NCBI GenBank assembly: GCA_002794775.1
Contig: NBAY01000010.1
Location: forward strand, 744,001 to 808,000
DNA length: 64,000 nt
Direction: 5' to 3'
Source of the DNA: Porodaedalea pini
Lineage: Eukaryota; Basidiomycota; Agaricomycetes; Hymenochaetales; Hymenochaetaceae
The stretch's first letter is position 1; every line of letters begins with the position of its first letter. Positions 23,184 through 34,638 of the stretch are shown here, piece by piece. Both the position numbers and the translations under genes were made by a program. Under the pieces are notes generated by a model, which saw nothing but the letters and a program-made list of their open reading frames with translations, searched no databases and was not told the origin of the DNA.

Positions 23184-23488
23184 ACGTGCAGCTCGCTGAC
23201 ATCTCCATACTTTGCGGTAGCTTTATTGGTTGACGCCGGCCAACGGAGCTGCGAGCGAAATCACGGACATTATATCTCAGTAGCGTGGCTGGCCAGGGAC
23301 TTGCTGGTCGCATATGTCAAGGAATCATCATTTGGAACCCTCGGGCGTGCACATTGCAGATCTATCGGCTGCATAATAGGAATGGAATGATTAGGCAGTC
23401 GCGCACTGTAGAGATAAATGCACCCTTATCTGGTCCCAAAGCATTCTCCATGTCCCTTTCCCTTGCTCGTTCTGCACTGTCCAAAAAA

Positions 23489-26400
23489 ATGTCGTACAGT
23501 TGTAGTGGTCCTGGGTGCCCGTGTACGTCCATGGGAATGAATGGCCTCGGTCGTCATGAAGCTGCTTGTCTTTACGTTCAGGCTGAAGCGAAGTGAGTAT
23601 TGCTTGATGCGAAGGAGATACAAAAGAAAGCCAAGAAGGTGAAGCTCTCGCATGGAGTACGTGTTGTCTTGCTTCTCTTCACTTAAGTCTAGATTACTCA
23701 ATTTTTTTAAAAATGTAGTTGGCCTCCTTCGCTGAGACTTATGATGATACGGGTGCAGCGCCTGACTTTGGCCCTGACCTCGATCCCGCTGAAAGTGTGC
23801 CCAGCCATCCTCTTGCTGTGCCTGACCCACCGACTCTATCAGCGGCTGGCCGCGTTGTACGCCGACGTGTACTTCCTGCCCGTTATCGGGACGCGTTACC
23901 TGATGTTCCTACCAGTGCAGCTGTGATTCAAGCAAACTCTAGCACGGAAGAAACAGCAGCCAATTTGGGAGACCCAGAGGCTGTGGATGATACTCCTTCC
24001 CACCTATTCCGATCTGAACGCAACAAGTTTGGATTGTGTAAGGTCTTCAGATGTATCTCTTGTCCGGAAGCCCCCGCTGTAGGAAACGTGTATGATAGGG
24101 AGCCCTCGCCTGCAGATCGAGGCATGCAAGGAAATCTGTTTGCCCTACATCCAAATTTATCCTCATTTCTTTTCAACCAATGGTTTTGGTCGGGGTCCCT
24201 TACTAAAACACTTGAGGACACAGAACAGCTTCAAGCTCTAATAGGCTCGAATGACTTCATCGCAAAAGACATTCTCGAAATGAATATATGGAAGGTCACC
24301 AAGCAGCTTCGAAACAGCTCTCTAGACGAGTTTTTTGACCCCCGTGATGGCTGGATGCAAAGTGGTCTGAAGATACGCGTGCCGCTTGGACACTTGCATC
24401 CTGAAGCACCGAGTTGCCTTGATTTTGAAATTAACGAGTTCCTTCATCGACCGTTGGTCGCTGTCATTCGGTTCGTGTTTGAGAGTGAAGAGAAGAGCAC
24501 AGGTTTTTGTTACGAGCCTTACGAGCTTAGGATTCAGTCACCGCACGGAGGCGAGGAGCAGACAGTCCATGGGGAATTATATTGGTCGAAGAAGTTTCGT
24601 GATGCACATGAGGAAGTGCAACGTCTCCCCCGGGACTCTGGCGACGATCTTCCAAGAGCCGTCATTGCAATGCAGCTATGGTCGGATGGAATGTCGGCCA
24701 CAAAGTTTGGCAGCGCAAAACTCTGGCCCACGTATCTCCAGTTTGGCAACCAGTCAAAGTACGAGCGAAGAAAGTCTGGAGCATGTCATCATATTGCTCA
24801 TATACCTTCCGTAAGCGAGTTGTCTCTTGAAGATTGGACTTTTCATCTCATTATTTCATTCGTAGCTTCCGGGTGATTTCAATGACTTCGTTCAACATCA
24901 TGCACAGGGAAATCCAGCGTCGAACACACTTCAGACACATTGCCGGCGAGAAGTAATGCACAGCATATGGAAAACTATGCTGGACGATGAATTTCTTCAT
25001 GTGTGGAAACATGGCATGGTCGTCTGCTGCAGCGATGGGGTGACACGACATTTGTATCCTCGCATCTTCACTTACTCTGCGGATTACCCTGAAAAGTATG
25101 TATCGTTCGATTCATACAGATGACAAACTAAGTATTCTTGCAGAGTTCTGCTTGCGACAATGAAGCACTTAGGAAAGTGCCCATGCCCCCATTGTCTCGT
25201 GGAGAGTGGTGCAATATTGTCTTTGGGTAAACACGCAGACTCTTGAACCTGAATCAAGCGTGCTCGAGTTGACGATACATGGCGCCGTCGTAAAGTAGAA
25301 GTCGCTCGGGACATCATCTATAATAAACGTTGGCATGTTGCAAATGCAAGTGTTGGTCGGCTTTTAGATGCACAATCACTCACGCCTGTTGAAGTGAGTT
25401 CGCTCGGTTCGATATGGAGGTCTTACAGACTCTGACGTGTCTCTAGAATGCTTTTTCTGCAAGATTGGGTCCCCTCGGTTTCGATTACCATTCCATGCTC
25501 ATGGTTGATGTCATGCACGAGTGGGAGGTCGGCGTATGGTGGCAGATTTTCACTCATCTCGTTCGCATTCTTGATACTTTCACATACGCTCGATTGAACA
25601 AGGTGCATGAGCTAGACAGAAGGTTAGTGCTTGTCGACGAAATGTTAAATGGAAGGCTCTTCTCATGACTCAGTAGGGTCCGATGTATACCTCCTTTTTC
25701 GGATGTGATACAAACATACAAAGGAAGCATATCAGAGATGAAACAAATGACCGCGTACAGCTTCAAAGACCTTTTACAGGTGAGCAAGCAAAGGCAGAAA
25801 CAAAAACAGTAGCTTAACATCTCCCCGCATAGTGTGCATTACCAGTGTTCGAGGGACTTCTACCAGAACCTCATGAGTCCATCGTTTGCAAACTCCTATA
25901 TCGCGCGGCAACCGTCCATGCACTCACAAAGCTCCATATGCACACTGATGCTACAGTCGCAGCGTTGGACAGTGAAACGAAGCGATTTGGTACTGCGCTG
26001 CGAAGCTTCAATGACAAGACATGTTCTGCCTTCATGACTGATGAACTTCCATCGGAATCCCAGAAGCGACTGCGCAGATCGCGCCGCAAGACGACGGGAG
26101 GTGATACCAATACCGCAGACTTGATACGTCCCACAGTGAAGAAGTCCTTCAATATAAATACGTCCAAGATTCATGCCCTTGGGGACTACGCACATCATGT
26201 TCTCATGTTTGGGATGACTGACTCATATAGCACTTCCATTGTCAGACACTTCTCTTCATTTTCGAGACCCAACATTTACTCACTTTGCAATGTCAGGGTG
26301 AAACTGAGCACAAACAGTCGAGACAAAATTACTTAAGAACAAACCACGTGAACTTTGTTCGACAAGTGACAGAAATTCAATGCATCCAGTCTAATCTTGC

Positions 26401-27595
26401 TCACATGGCAGAAAAGTTCAACAAGTCTGCGCCCAAAATTCCACTGGACGCCATCAACGACGGTTTAGATGATGATAACATGTGCTACTGCATAGCAGCG
26501 AGGGGAATGACGGATACCATTAGATCATGGTTGCATCGGAACGATTACGATCCCGCATTGATTGTAAGATTGCTGTTTTTCAGAATAACATATGACTGAC
26601 ATTTGCTCAGGATTTTGAAGAATTATTATTAAATCACATTTTTGCTCAGTTGAAGAACTTTGATTGTGATGATGATGAACTTCAGTTCTCGACTGTTGAT
26701 CGAGAGGACATCATCATTAAAGACGATAAGATGTACGAGCACAAACGTCTACGCATCAACTACACAATGTATGATATGCAGCGGGAACATGATTCTATTA
26801 ATCCTACCTCCATTACTTCAGACGTCATGCTTCTATCGAGGGACTCGGATGCTGTCTCAAAGTCTATATCGCCATTCTGGTACGCTCAAGTGATTGGGAT
26901 ATATCATGTCGATGCGCAGCTCAGGAGCAATGGAGACACGGCACCAAGTTGTTTGGATTTCCTGTGGGTTCGTTGGTTCGGCTGAGCCGTGGAAGATAGG
27001 TTTGGCGATGATGCCTGTTGATTGGAACATGTAAGATTCGTTACAAGGGAAGACGAGTCCCCGCCGTTCGGTTTTGTAGATCCAGCTGCCGTCATTTGCA
27101 CTGCCCATTTAATTCCCGCATTCCATTATGGATGCACAGATGCGCTCCTGTCTCCATCTTATCTAGCTCGAATCAAAGAACCGAACGGTATTATAACAGA
27201 CTGGGAATCGTTCTACATGAATAAGTAGGTCACAATTGCCTTATCTCCCATTGGACTGAAACTGATAGATGTACAGATTTGCCGACCATGATTTATTCAT
27301 GCATCACCGAGGTGGTGGAGTAGGCCACACCACAGCACACAATGCCGAGAATGTGAACCACGTACCAGCAGACTTGTATAGCAAGCTGGGCATACACCGC
27401 TCTGATGAAGAAGATGATGAGATGGATGTTGAACCTGCAGAAGAAGTTGAGACTTTGCTCGAGCGCATTCAAAGCAAAATGGGAGATGACGGACACGATA
27501 GTGAAGGCGGAGATGAGGAAACGGAAGACTCTGAGTCTGAAGGATCGGTACTGGACAATGAATCTGCCGATGAGGAGATGCCAGTCCAAAATTAA
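23489..27595 (+). pseudogene. Plavaka-type (CACTA-related) transposase, decayed
   Basis: Transposase of the Plavaka group, a DNA transposon lineage abundant in Agaricomycetes. It starts with a zinc-finger-like MSYSCSGPGCPCTSMGMNGLGRHEAAC. Core blocks appear in family order across several introns: WFWSGSLTKTL, SAKLWPTYLQFGNQSKYERR, KSGACHHIAHIPS, PRIFTYSADYPEK, VLLATMKHLGKCPCPHCLVE, ARVDDTWRRRKVEVARDIIY, ENAFSARLGPLGFDYHSML, VDVMHEWEVGVWWQIFTHL, CALPVFEGLLPEPHE, GETEHKQSRQNYLRT, FLWVRWFG, FGFVDPAAVICTAHLIPAF and an acidic C-terminus. The frame carries TGA at 25244-25246, 25250-25252, 26983-26985 and 27019-27021, all where Arg fits the family. The element is therefore probably inactive. Terminal inverted repeats were not identified. 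Confidence 0.88.
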
Positions 27596-27612
27596 TCGGG
27601 CACTCTGTCTCC

Positions 27613-27672
27613 TTGAGTAGTCCAAGGTGCCGTCATGATTGGCAGACAAAGGAAGGTGTGGATTATACTCTT
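27613..27672. repeat. 60-bp direct repeat, first copy
   Basis: This begins TTGAGTAGTCCAAGGTGCC and is matched with about eight substitutions at 27928-27987, same orientation, starts 315 bp apart. It lies just after the Plavaka stop codon and may belong to the subterminal region of that element. Confidence 0.75.
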
Positions 27673-27927
27673 GATGAGAGCCATTGTGATGAGTTGGCAT
27701 CTGTGACACCAGAAGAAGGTGAGCAGAGCAGCTGTCATTTCGTGAGATTCGGGGAAGCAATGACATGGCAAGGCCTGTGCCAATGGGACTGGGTGCACGA
27801 GCCTGAGGAGACTGAACCTGCGTGGGCTAGCTGCGTGCAGAGATCGCAGCCGGTGAGATGACGGATGCATAAGCCAATGACAGATGGCTGGAGCCGATGG
27901 AGTAGTACTCAGAACAAGAATCGTAAC

Positions 27928-27987
27928 TTGAATAGTCCGAGGTGCCGTTATGATTGGCAGATGAAGGAGGGTGTGGATTACACTCTT
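27928..27987. repeat. 60-bp direct repeat, second copy
   Basis: Partner of 27613-27672, beginning TTGAATAGTCCGAGGTGCC. Function unknown; a possible transposon subterminal repeat. Confidence 0.75.
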
Positions 27988-29014
27988 CGAGCAAGATGTT
28001 GCCTGAGCCGCTTCGCGATAGTCTGAGGGAATGTCTGACGGCTGTCAGACAGCTGATGCCTGTGCAAATTTACCAATGAGTTTGAATGAATACTTCGAGG
28101 AGGCTTGATTGTAGAAAGACTTCGAGCAGGCAGTCATCATTTCATATGCTGAGGCAGACTCTGAGCTGACGGTGAAGAGTAGTTTCAGAATGTAGGAAGT
28201 TGAACGTGTCTGGCTGCTCGATGATGAGCGATTGCAGCAGGTAAGGGTCGAAGCCTGCAAGAGATGAGTTGAGTTCGGACTTGAAGAGATCGGGGTGAGG
28301 TGCGAGGATGTCAGACAGGCTCGTGAAAGATGAAAAGTCGATTCGCTAGGACTCCGATGATAAGCTAACAATCGGAGTCGAAGGTTCCTTTGTTGTACAA
28401 GATCGTAAACTACTTTCTTTTCAAGTTCACGCCGCGCCCCCACCTTGCCAACTCGTCAACGTACTTCTCGAGTGACAACAACGAGAATCCTCTCATTATC
28501 TATAGTCGTGTTTCAGTCGAACGGTGGACGATTTTGTGACAGTCGGATGCACCATTCGAAACTTGATTCTCATTTTCTTTCCTCCAGGATTTCCCTTTTT
28601 TTCGATTCGAGGCGGCGGTACCTGTGCAAGTATGTGGATGGTGAGAACTGTTGTACAGATGCAAGGGCAAGCTTGAATACTGACTATACGATTTTGATCG
28701 GCCGGCCGTGCACGATCGGGCTTCGTGTCCACCTTCTTCTGTACTTGTGTCGGTAAGGTGATCTTGCCCATGTGTAAATCGAGTGTAGCTAAGAAATGAC
28801 AGACGTACGGGCCCTTGAATGACGGCGAGCTCGAGCTGAGGCATGCCCGGAACCATATGCTTGATTCGGTGAGCATGCTATGCACGCTTCTTAACTTAAG
28901 AAGCTCAAAACTAACTTTTTAGCATTTCAACGAGTTCTTGGTATGCCGACAACTCCGTAATATTCTCCAGATACCAGCTGAATCATTTCTGTGTCTTATG
29001 ACACGTGCTGTCAG

Positions 29015-29870
29015 TTCTTTGAAGGCAAACGTGATGTCGTTCTCTTTGCGATTGACTGTTCGGAGTCAATGCAAGCACTTCATGATGACCCGAACAAAGA
29101 AGGCACACAGACCTCCCACCTACTTGCTGCACTCGAGGCCGATATGCAAATTCAGAAGTGGAAGGTTGTCAGGCCAAATGACGCTGCTGGGATTTTACTT
29201 TTCAATACCGTGAGAAGCTCTCAAACTCCTGCATATACCACACCGTACTGAGCATCTCAAAGTCTCGCAAGAAAGAAAATACGGCGCGCAAAGCTACAGA
29301 GTACAAAGAATAGGATGTTCGTATACGAGCCTGTAGGACAGATTGATGCCCCAAAGATTCAAAATCTTATCCAGCTCCTTTACGGTGCATTATACTTCGA
29401 CTTGCAGTTGTATGTTAAGCGATTGCTGATCCATTCCTCTCGAATGTATCTAGAGGCAAAGGATAACCATAAGTGGCTTCATTACGAGTATCCACCATCA
29501 GAGAATCGTGTCCCCATGGGTGATGTCTTTACGAGCTGTAACTGGGCCTTACGAGATGGGTAAGTGTTGCCTATCTGTATAGGCTCATTTGCGTAAAACA
29601 ACTTTTTTCTACCAGAGCTCCAAAATCTGGCATCAAGCATCTTTTCCTCATTACTGATGAAGACAACCCTCATCCCGGCGCGAAGAACGCTCAACTTGTC
29701 ACGTCTGCTCAAACGACACTTTTGGTAGCGCTTGAGTTAGCATTGCATTTGTTTGATGCCATGAACACTTTGCTTAGGACTTGACTCAAGTGGGTGTCTC
29801 CATTGAACCGTTCTTCGTCAGCACAGAGGAGAGGCCATTTGACCCTACCAAGTTCTATTCAGTGCAGCTT
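29015..29870 (+). pseudogene. Ku70 N-terminal fragment (vWA domain), intron-bearing
   Basis: Fragment of the Ku70 subunit of the Ku DNA-end-binding complex used in non-homologous end joining. It covers only the N-terminal alpha/beta (vWA) domain: FFEGKRDVVLFAIDCSESMQ, KEGTQTSHLLAALEADMQIQ, PNDAAGILLFNT, MFVYEPVGQIDAPKIQNLIQ, PPSENRVPMGDVFTSCNWAL, SGIKHLFLITDEDNPHPGA and VGVSIEPFFVSTEERPFDP. Introns remain between these blocks with usable splice sites, so it is a genomic duplicate and not a retrocopy. The usual N-terminal leader is missing upstream. After FDPTKFYS no beta-barrel (DNA ring) or C-terminal SAP sequence follows; the next recognisable sequence is a DUF6698-like gene. It is presumably non-functional, with an intact Ku70 expected elsewhere. 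Confidence 0.8.
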
Positions 29871-30061
29871 TCTTCCTTCTCTCTTCAAGTTCTGGCATTC
29901 TCACTGAAACACATGAGATCATAACGCGATATAGCCAAGAGGGGATATCTCGCCGTGGTTGTGTTTTCCAGTGAAAGTTGCACAGCCGCTGATCTCCCCC
30001 ACCCAGCCTTATAAACTTACGGTGTTACTATGCTCCTTTCTGTATTCAAACACTCACCGCG

Positions 30062-30139
30062 ATGTCTCCCCCTCATGGAATGCTCGCCCCTCAGTACCTG
30101 ATGTCTCTCCCTCACGGAATGCTCGCCCCTCAGTACCCG
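30062..30139 (+). repeat. Tandem 2 x 39 bp in first exon of DUF6698-like gene
   Basis: Two adjacent 39-nt units encoding MSPPHGMLAPQYL and MSLPHGMLAPQYP, with three nucleotide differences. The length is a multiple of three, so the frame is kept. Confidence 0.85.
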
Positions 30140-31741
30140 ATGACACCAACCCCCCCTATGACGGATTTGCAGCCTAGCTCCTCAGACTCCTCTTCTGACT
30201 CGGACTTGACCAGTGCTTCACGACAGGTGCCAGAGGAAGAGTTTATGTGAAGTGGAAAGAGGAAGGCGTACGCTGGCTTCTTCCTCTTGTCTTCGTTTAT
30301 CTGTTTACTTTACTCATTTGCAGTACTGCAGCAGACATCTTTGTCAGCAAGGGATGCTACCTTGCTAGAGCATATGAACCATGGACTAGCCCGCAACAAA
30401 TTCTTAACAAAGGTATTCCTAACACAAAGCTTAGCCCTGCTGACTTACAACAAATCACTGATCCGTTGTAAGTGATTGGTTTTATTCTACTTTATTCTTT
30501 CAATAATCAGTTCTTGTGTCAGTGTCCACCATGCTGTGGATGCTGTGAAGGCTTTATTCGATGTCAACACCTTGCTGTACAAGAAGGTCGTCAAGGCGGA
30601 TACTCAGACATTCAAATATATAGTTAATTGCATGAGTCATTGCTTTTTTTTCCTCTGCATAGATAAACTCTCACAATGTTTACAGTTGCGTGAGGGTCAG
30701 CGTGCCGCTCGGTCTGCCGATACATCAGGAATCAGGAAAATTATCCTCCAGTGGATCGTTTTCCCATCTGTTGACAACGAGTCGACACGGCCAGATAATG
30801 ATCACAAAGACTTATGTGGATTCGAGAATGAGACACTCGCAAAGCTCCTGGCCCCCGCAGAGGTTCAGCCACTCACTCCGGAGTAAGTACTTTGAGATAA
30901 TCTTAAACAAAAGAAGATGTGCTCATGCCTTTCCTATCACATCATTGCTGATTTATATTACATACTTTCTAGATATCTAGCTTTGTTGCATACGGACAGG
31001 GCCATGGTAACAAACAAAAAAGGAGTTACCCGTGAACTTGATGGCAACCATAGCTGAGTCTTTGCCTTCAAAAATGGTATTTATCATCCAAGGAACCCTC
31101 TGAAGGGCTTCTTGAAGGGTAATTTGATCGTCAGGGCAAGTCTTCTTCCTTTTTCTTTCTTAATGTGTTTACATCTTTTTGTAGGCCTATAAACACATCT
31201 TTACGGTGCCTTCTTCTGCCAACTCAGATCCCGCTGTCAAAGGCTCAAGGTGTACGAAAATAGGTAATGCAGAGATCCATGGTATGACCGAAGTCACTCC
31301 AGGATCACTTGCATACGTTACTGTCCAGGTATTTTATTTGTTTCATGGTTTGCGCATATATAATACTGAAAAATGTATTACTACCAGGTCTACTTTGCTC
31401 TTAGCACAAGGCTCCATTTCTCTACGTCGAGTGCTCCAGAAATACCCGAGATGTTTAATGGTATTATTCAATTGTTCAGGTCTGGCATCCCACATGTCAA
31501 GAGGTACACTGCTGAGCTATTGATTTGGTGGAATTGGTATGTTCATCTGTGTCTATGTGATATTATGGTCCCTTACTAACCCTTACTCAGAATTATCTTT
31601 CTGAATACCCAAGCGGCAACCGATCCTCATGACCTAGGTGCCATAGCTGATATTGAAGACTTCTATCAAGACTGGACCGAGGATGAGGAGGGCAATGAAG
31701 AGGGTGAGGAGGACAATGAAGAGGAAGGGGACAATGTATGA
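30062..31741 (+). pseudogene. DUF6698-like gene, more complete copy with one TGA
   Basis: Multi-exon basidiomycete gene of unknown function resembling DUF6698, often found in dispersed copies. It starts in a 39-bp tandem repeat (MSPPHGMLAPQYLM...), then a Ser/Asp-rich exon, FVSKGCYLARAYEPWTSPQQ, SVHHAVDAVKALFDVNTLLY, IILQWIVFPSVDNESTRPDN, LAKLLAPAEVQPLTPE, YLALLHTDRAMVTNKKGVTR, IYHPRNPLKGFLKGNLIVRA, AYKHIFTVPSSANSD, AEIHGMTEVTPGSLAYVTVQ, IPHVKRYTAELLIWWN and a Glu/Asp-rich terminus. Exons are separated by short introns. TGA at 31055-31057 interrupts DGNHS-VFAFKNG; the paralogous copy has CGA there. Apart from this stop, the exon series reads through. DUF6698 assignment is from memory of family blocks. 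Confidence 0.7.
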
Positions 31742-32456
31742 ATTTTGATTGAAATTTCCGCTCACATTCAATCTGATACCATCCATCTTGAACAGCTATT
31801 TCTATTTTCCCTATCGTTGGTTGCATATTGTTATGTGCTATTTCAATTTCATTCTATTCCAATACTTCCATCTAATTGTCATCCACGACAACTGCTGCTA
31901 AGTGAGCTATAACTATTATACACATGAGAACCGACAGTGCACATCACCATCAATTAGAAAGCATTATAAGTAATTTCTTGCTTTTATAACTCCGACAACT
32001 CTTCCGCCGCCTTGTAATCCTGACTTTAGAATTTATTTAATTATATATAAGTCTGCAATACTTCTGCTAACTTATACTCTATTGAAAGTCTTATCATGTA
32101 TTAAAATCTCTCATAAGTGTTTTGATATATTATAATTTGGTATGACTGTTATGCTTTTCGGTAAGTATTATGGTGGATTGTAAGATGGAGTTCAGATTTT
32201 ACTGCTCTATAATTATGCCCGAAATGATTATATGTATTACATGTCTTTTAAGACTTATAATTGAATATAATTAGTTATAATACTCTGCAGATTTTTGTGA
32301 TGCACGCACACCTGAACTTCGAGTCGAGCGGGGAACGCCACATTTGCGGAGTTTGAAGTGGTCACGCGCGCGTCGCGTCACAGACGCGTGAATACTCTTG
32401 CTGGTTTCCTCTCACCAGTCAGGACTCCAAAATACTCTTGCTCATTGCTCATCGCT
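31742..32456. other. AT-rich spacer closing the repeat island
   Basis: About 700 bp. From roughly 31850 to 32290 it is strongly AT-rich, with many TTATAA/TATAATT strings and no coding potential. From about 32300 it returns to normal composition and should contain the promoter of the TPR/F-box gene. Confidence 0.5.
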
Positions 32457-34135
32457 ATGTCATGGAAGGTCACGTTCAGAAGAGGCATTGAGTTGTTCAA
32501 GAAAGAACAGTACGAAGAGGCACTGGATGCCTTCAACCAGGTACGTGGAGATGGTTCGAGTATTAGGCAACGCAGACTTATCAGTAGCGGCAGGCGATTT
32601 GCGATAATGACAAGGAAAAGTCTCTTTTCGATTCTAGAGCAGCGGCGTTTGAGAAGCTGGGCCGTCCTCTCGACGCGCTGAAAGACTCCAAGAAGGTCAT
32701 TGATCTCGTACCAACGTCGTGGCAGGTCAGTTTGTATTCGCTCTCTTACAGCGCTAGTTCCTGAAAAAGCTTCATCCAGGGATATGCACGTTCAGCACGT
32801 CTCTTTCTCCAGATCAATAAACCTGAGGCATCGCTCAAGATGGCCGACCTCGCACTTGAGCGCTTCAAGAGCGCGGATGCGAAGAGATGCTCCGAACTGG
32901 AGGCGCTTCGGGAACAGGCACTCAAGGCACTCGAGCCACCACCATGCTATTTCTCAAGGATTCCGGTGGAAATACAGAGCGAGATATTCACGCTCGTCAT
33001 CGATAAGAGCAGCGCGAAGATGCTGGCGCTCACTTTTGTTTGTCGGCTTTGGCGGGAGATCATCATCAACATGCCAAACTTATGGCGTCATCTTGTCCTG
33101 AACCAAAAGACGACGTTGAAGAAGGCAGATACTTGGTTGGAACGATCCAAGGGGACACTTTCTAGCTTGCGTATCGTGGGAGGATTTTCGTTTGCGGCCC
33201 GACCGAACGTATTGAGGAATGCTTCAGCCAGCATGTGGTCAATGCTAGATGTGTTGGAGGTTGTTAACTGGCAAACCGACTTTAACGGAATGCTTCCTCC
33301 AGGGGCATCCGAGCAGCTCCGGCTGCAGAGCCTTTATTTGCAGATCCGAGCATTGACGCCCGATTTCTTGCAAGCCCTTTCCAATATGAATACTTCGCGC
33401 ACACGAAAGTTGGTCTTAGACGTTGACAGTGGTTCAATAACTCTGACCGGGATCACATTCACCGCTTTGACGACTCTCGAAATACGGGGTGGCTTTCGAA
33501 ACAAGGAGCTCTTCGTGCTCTTGAAGAATAATCCGATGCTCGAAACAGTGATCCTCGGAAGATCAGGTCTAAGAGACCCCCCTGAGGATGCTGAGCATAT
33601 CGAGCTTGCCAATCTCAGACGTCTGGAACTGTCTTATTGCACGGATAGCGATGTCTGTCTTCGAAGCATCCTTTTTCCAAACGTCGAGGTGCTTATTGTG
33701 GAGTTTGTCAGAGGGGTCGCGGGCATTCGCTGCGTTGAAGCAATAGCGTCCCAACAGTTAACCCACCTTAAGGAGTTTGGCCTTGACGGATGTCTTTTCT
33801 CTTCGACCGCTTTGATCTCGATTCTCCGAGCTGCAAGTGCTCTCAGACGTTTGAGGCTTCGGCGCTGCATGTCTCCTAATGAGGATGCAAACACCGTAAT
33901 CGAAGCATTGGCGGAAACTGTTTCAACTGAAGAGATACAGAATCCATCTCAGATGCTGTGCTGCCCACGGTTGCAGCATATCGATCTATGTTTTTCCCCA
34001 GGTCTGAAGGCAGGCCCTATCATCCGCCTTATTAAAGCGCATCTCTCAAGTACGGACCATCTTCGGATAGCGAAACTGGGTCGGCAGCTTCATCGGGCGA
34101 ACCGCAGGCTTTACCACTTCCGATCCTGTCTCTGA
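32457..34135 (+). CDS. TPR-F-box-LRR protein (Dia2/Pof3-like architecture)
   Basis: Probable SCF ubiquitin-ligase substrate receptor. Exons 32457-32540, 32594-32725 and 32780-34135 join in phase, giving 523 aa to the first stop. The N-terminal ~120 residues form TPR-like helices (FRRGIELFKKEQYEEALDAF, AAFEKLGRPLDALKDSKKVI, ARLFLQINKPEASLKMADLA). An F-box follows (FSRIPVEIQSEIFTLVI, LTFVCRLWREIIINMPNLW), then leucine-rich repeats (LRRLELSYCTDSDVCL, LKEFGLDGCLFSS, LRRLRLRRCMSPNED). This TPR/F-box/LRR order is that of yeast Dia2 and fission yeast Pof3, which act in replication and genome stability; orthology is inference. After HLSSTDHLR the family-like ending (PILSLNIDDCPMIDPDTLPW...) continues in another frame to a stop at 34240-34242, suggesting a small indel or an unusual intron near 34050. 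Confidence 0.82.
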
Positions 34136-34638
34136 ATATTGATGACTGTCCGATGATCGATCCGGATACGCTACCGTGGTTGCGAGCCATTGTGCCGCGG
34201 TTTAGCTGCAGGATGACGCCGCTAAAGATGCGAAGGGGGTAGAGGTGAAGAGGGTCTGGTCGTGAGGCGTTCTGGATACGTACTGGATTTATTCGGGCGT
34301 TGTATCCCTTCTCAAATATACGTACATAATGATTCTGCAAGAAAGTGCCATGCGTTGCGACCACTGCTATCTCATTTGCAGAAATTAGCGTGTTTGCCTT
34401 CTGAATCGGCATCTGTTGGTCTATCCAAGTACAGTATGACCGCACTTCGGTCGACGCAAATGTAGGGTGCCCGAGAGAGTACATAAGCGCGAAAGACTAT
34501 CAATCCAGTATAGATACAGGAAAGGATGTTACTTCTAGATTTACATTAGAGCAAGACTAAAAAGCAGGAGAGCACATAGAAAACTACAGACACAAGCCAC
34601 TGAGTCCAGCTCAGTCACTGAAGCAACATTGCGGGCAT
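34136..34638. other. Convergent intergenic region
   Basis: About 500 bp between convergent stops. The first ~107 bp probably encode, in a shifted frame, the true C-terminus of the TPR/F-box protein (to 34242). The remainder is 3' flanking DNA with nothing recognisable. Confidence 0.5.

Larger units (their letters stand above)
27596..29014. other. Repeat-island DNA without a supported gene
   Basis: It holds a 60-bp direct repeat pair (listed separately). On the minus strand near 28350-28180 there is a protein-like stretch (SLSDILAPHPDLFKSELNSS, LLQSLIIEQPDTFNFLHS) followed by stops, which may be a fragment of an unrecognised gene. The rest shows nothing recognisable. Confidence 0.4.

Noticed and set aside
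17286..32290. AT-rich tracts at 17.3-17.8 kb and 31.85-32.3 kb as copies of one repeat
   Set aside because: Composition is similar, but I could not find an extended alignment; similarity is explained by AT richness.
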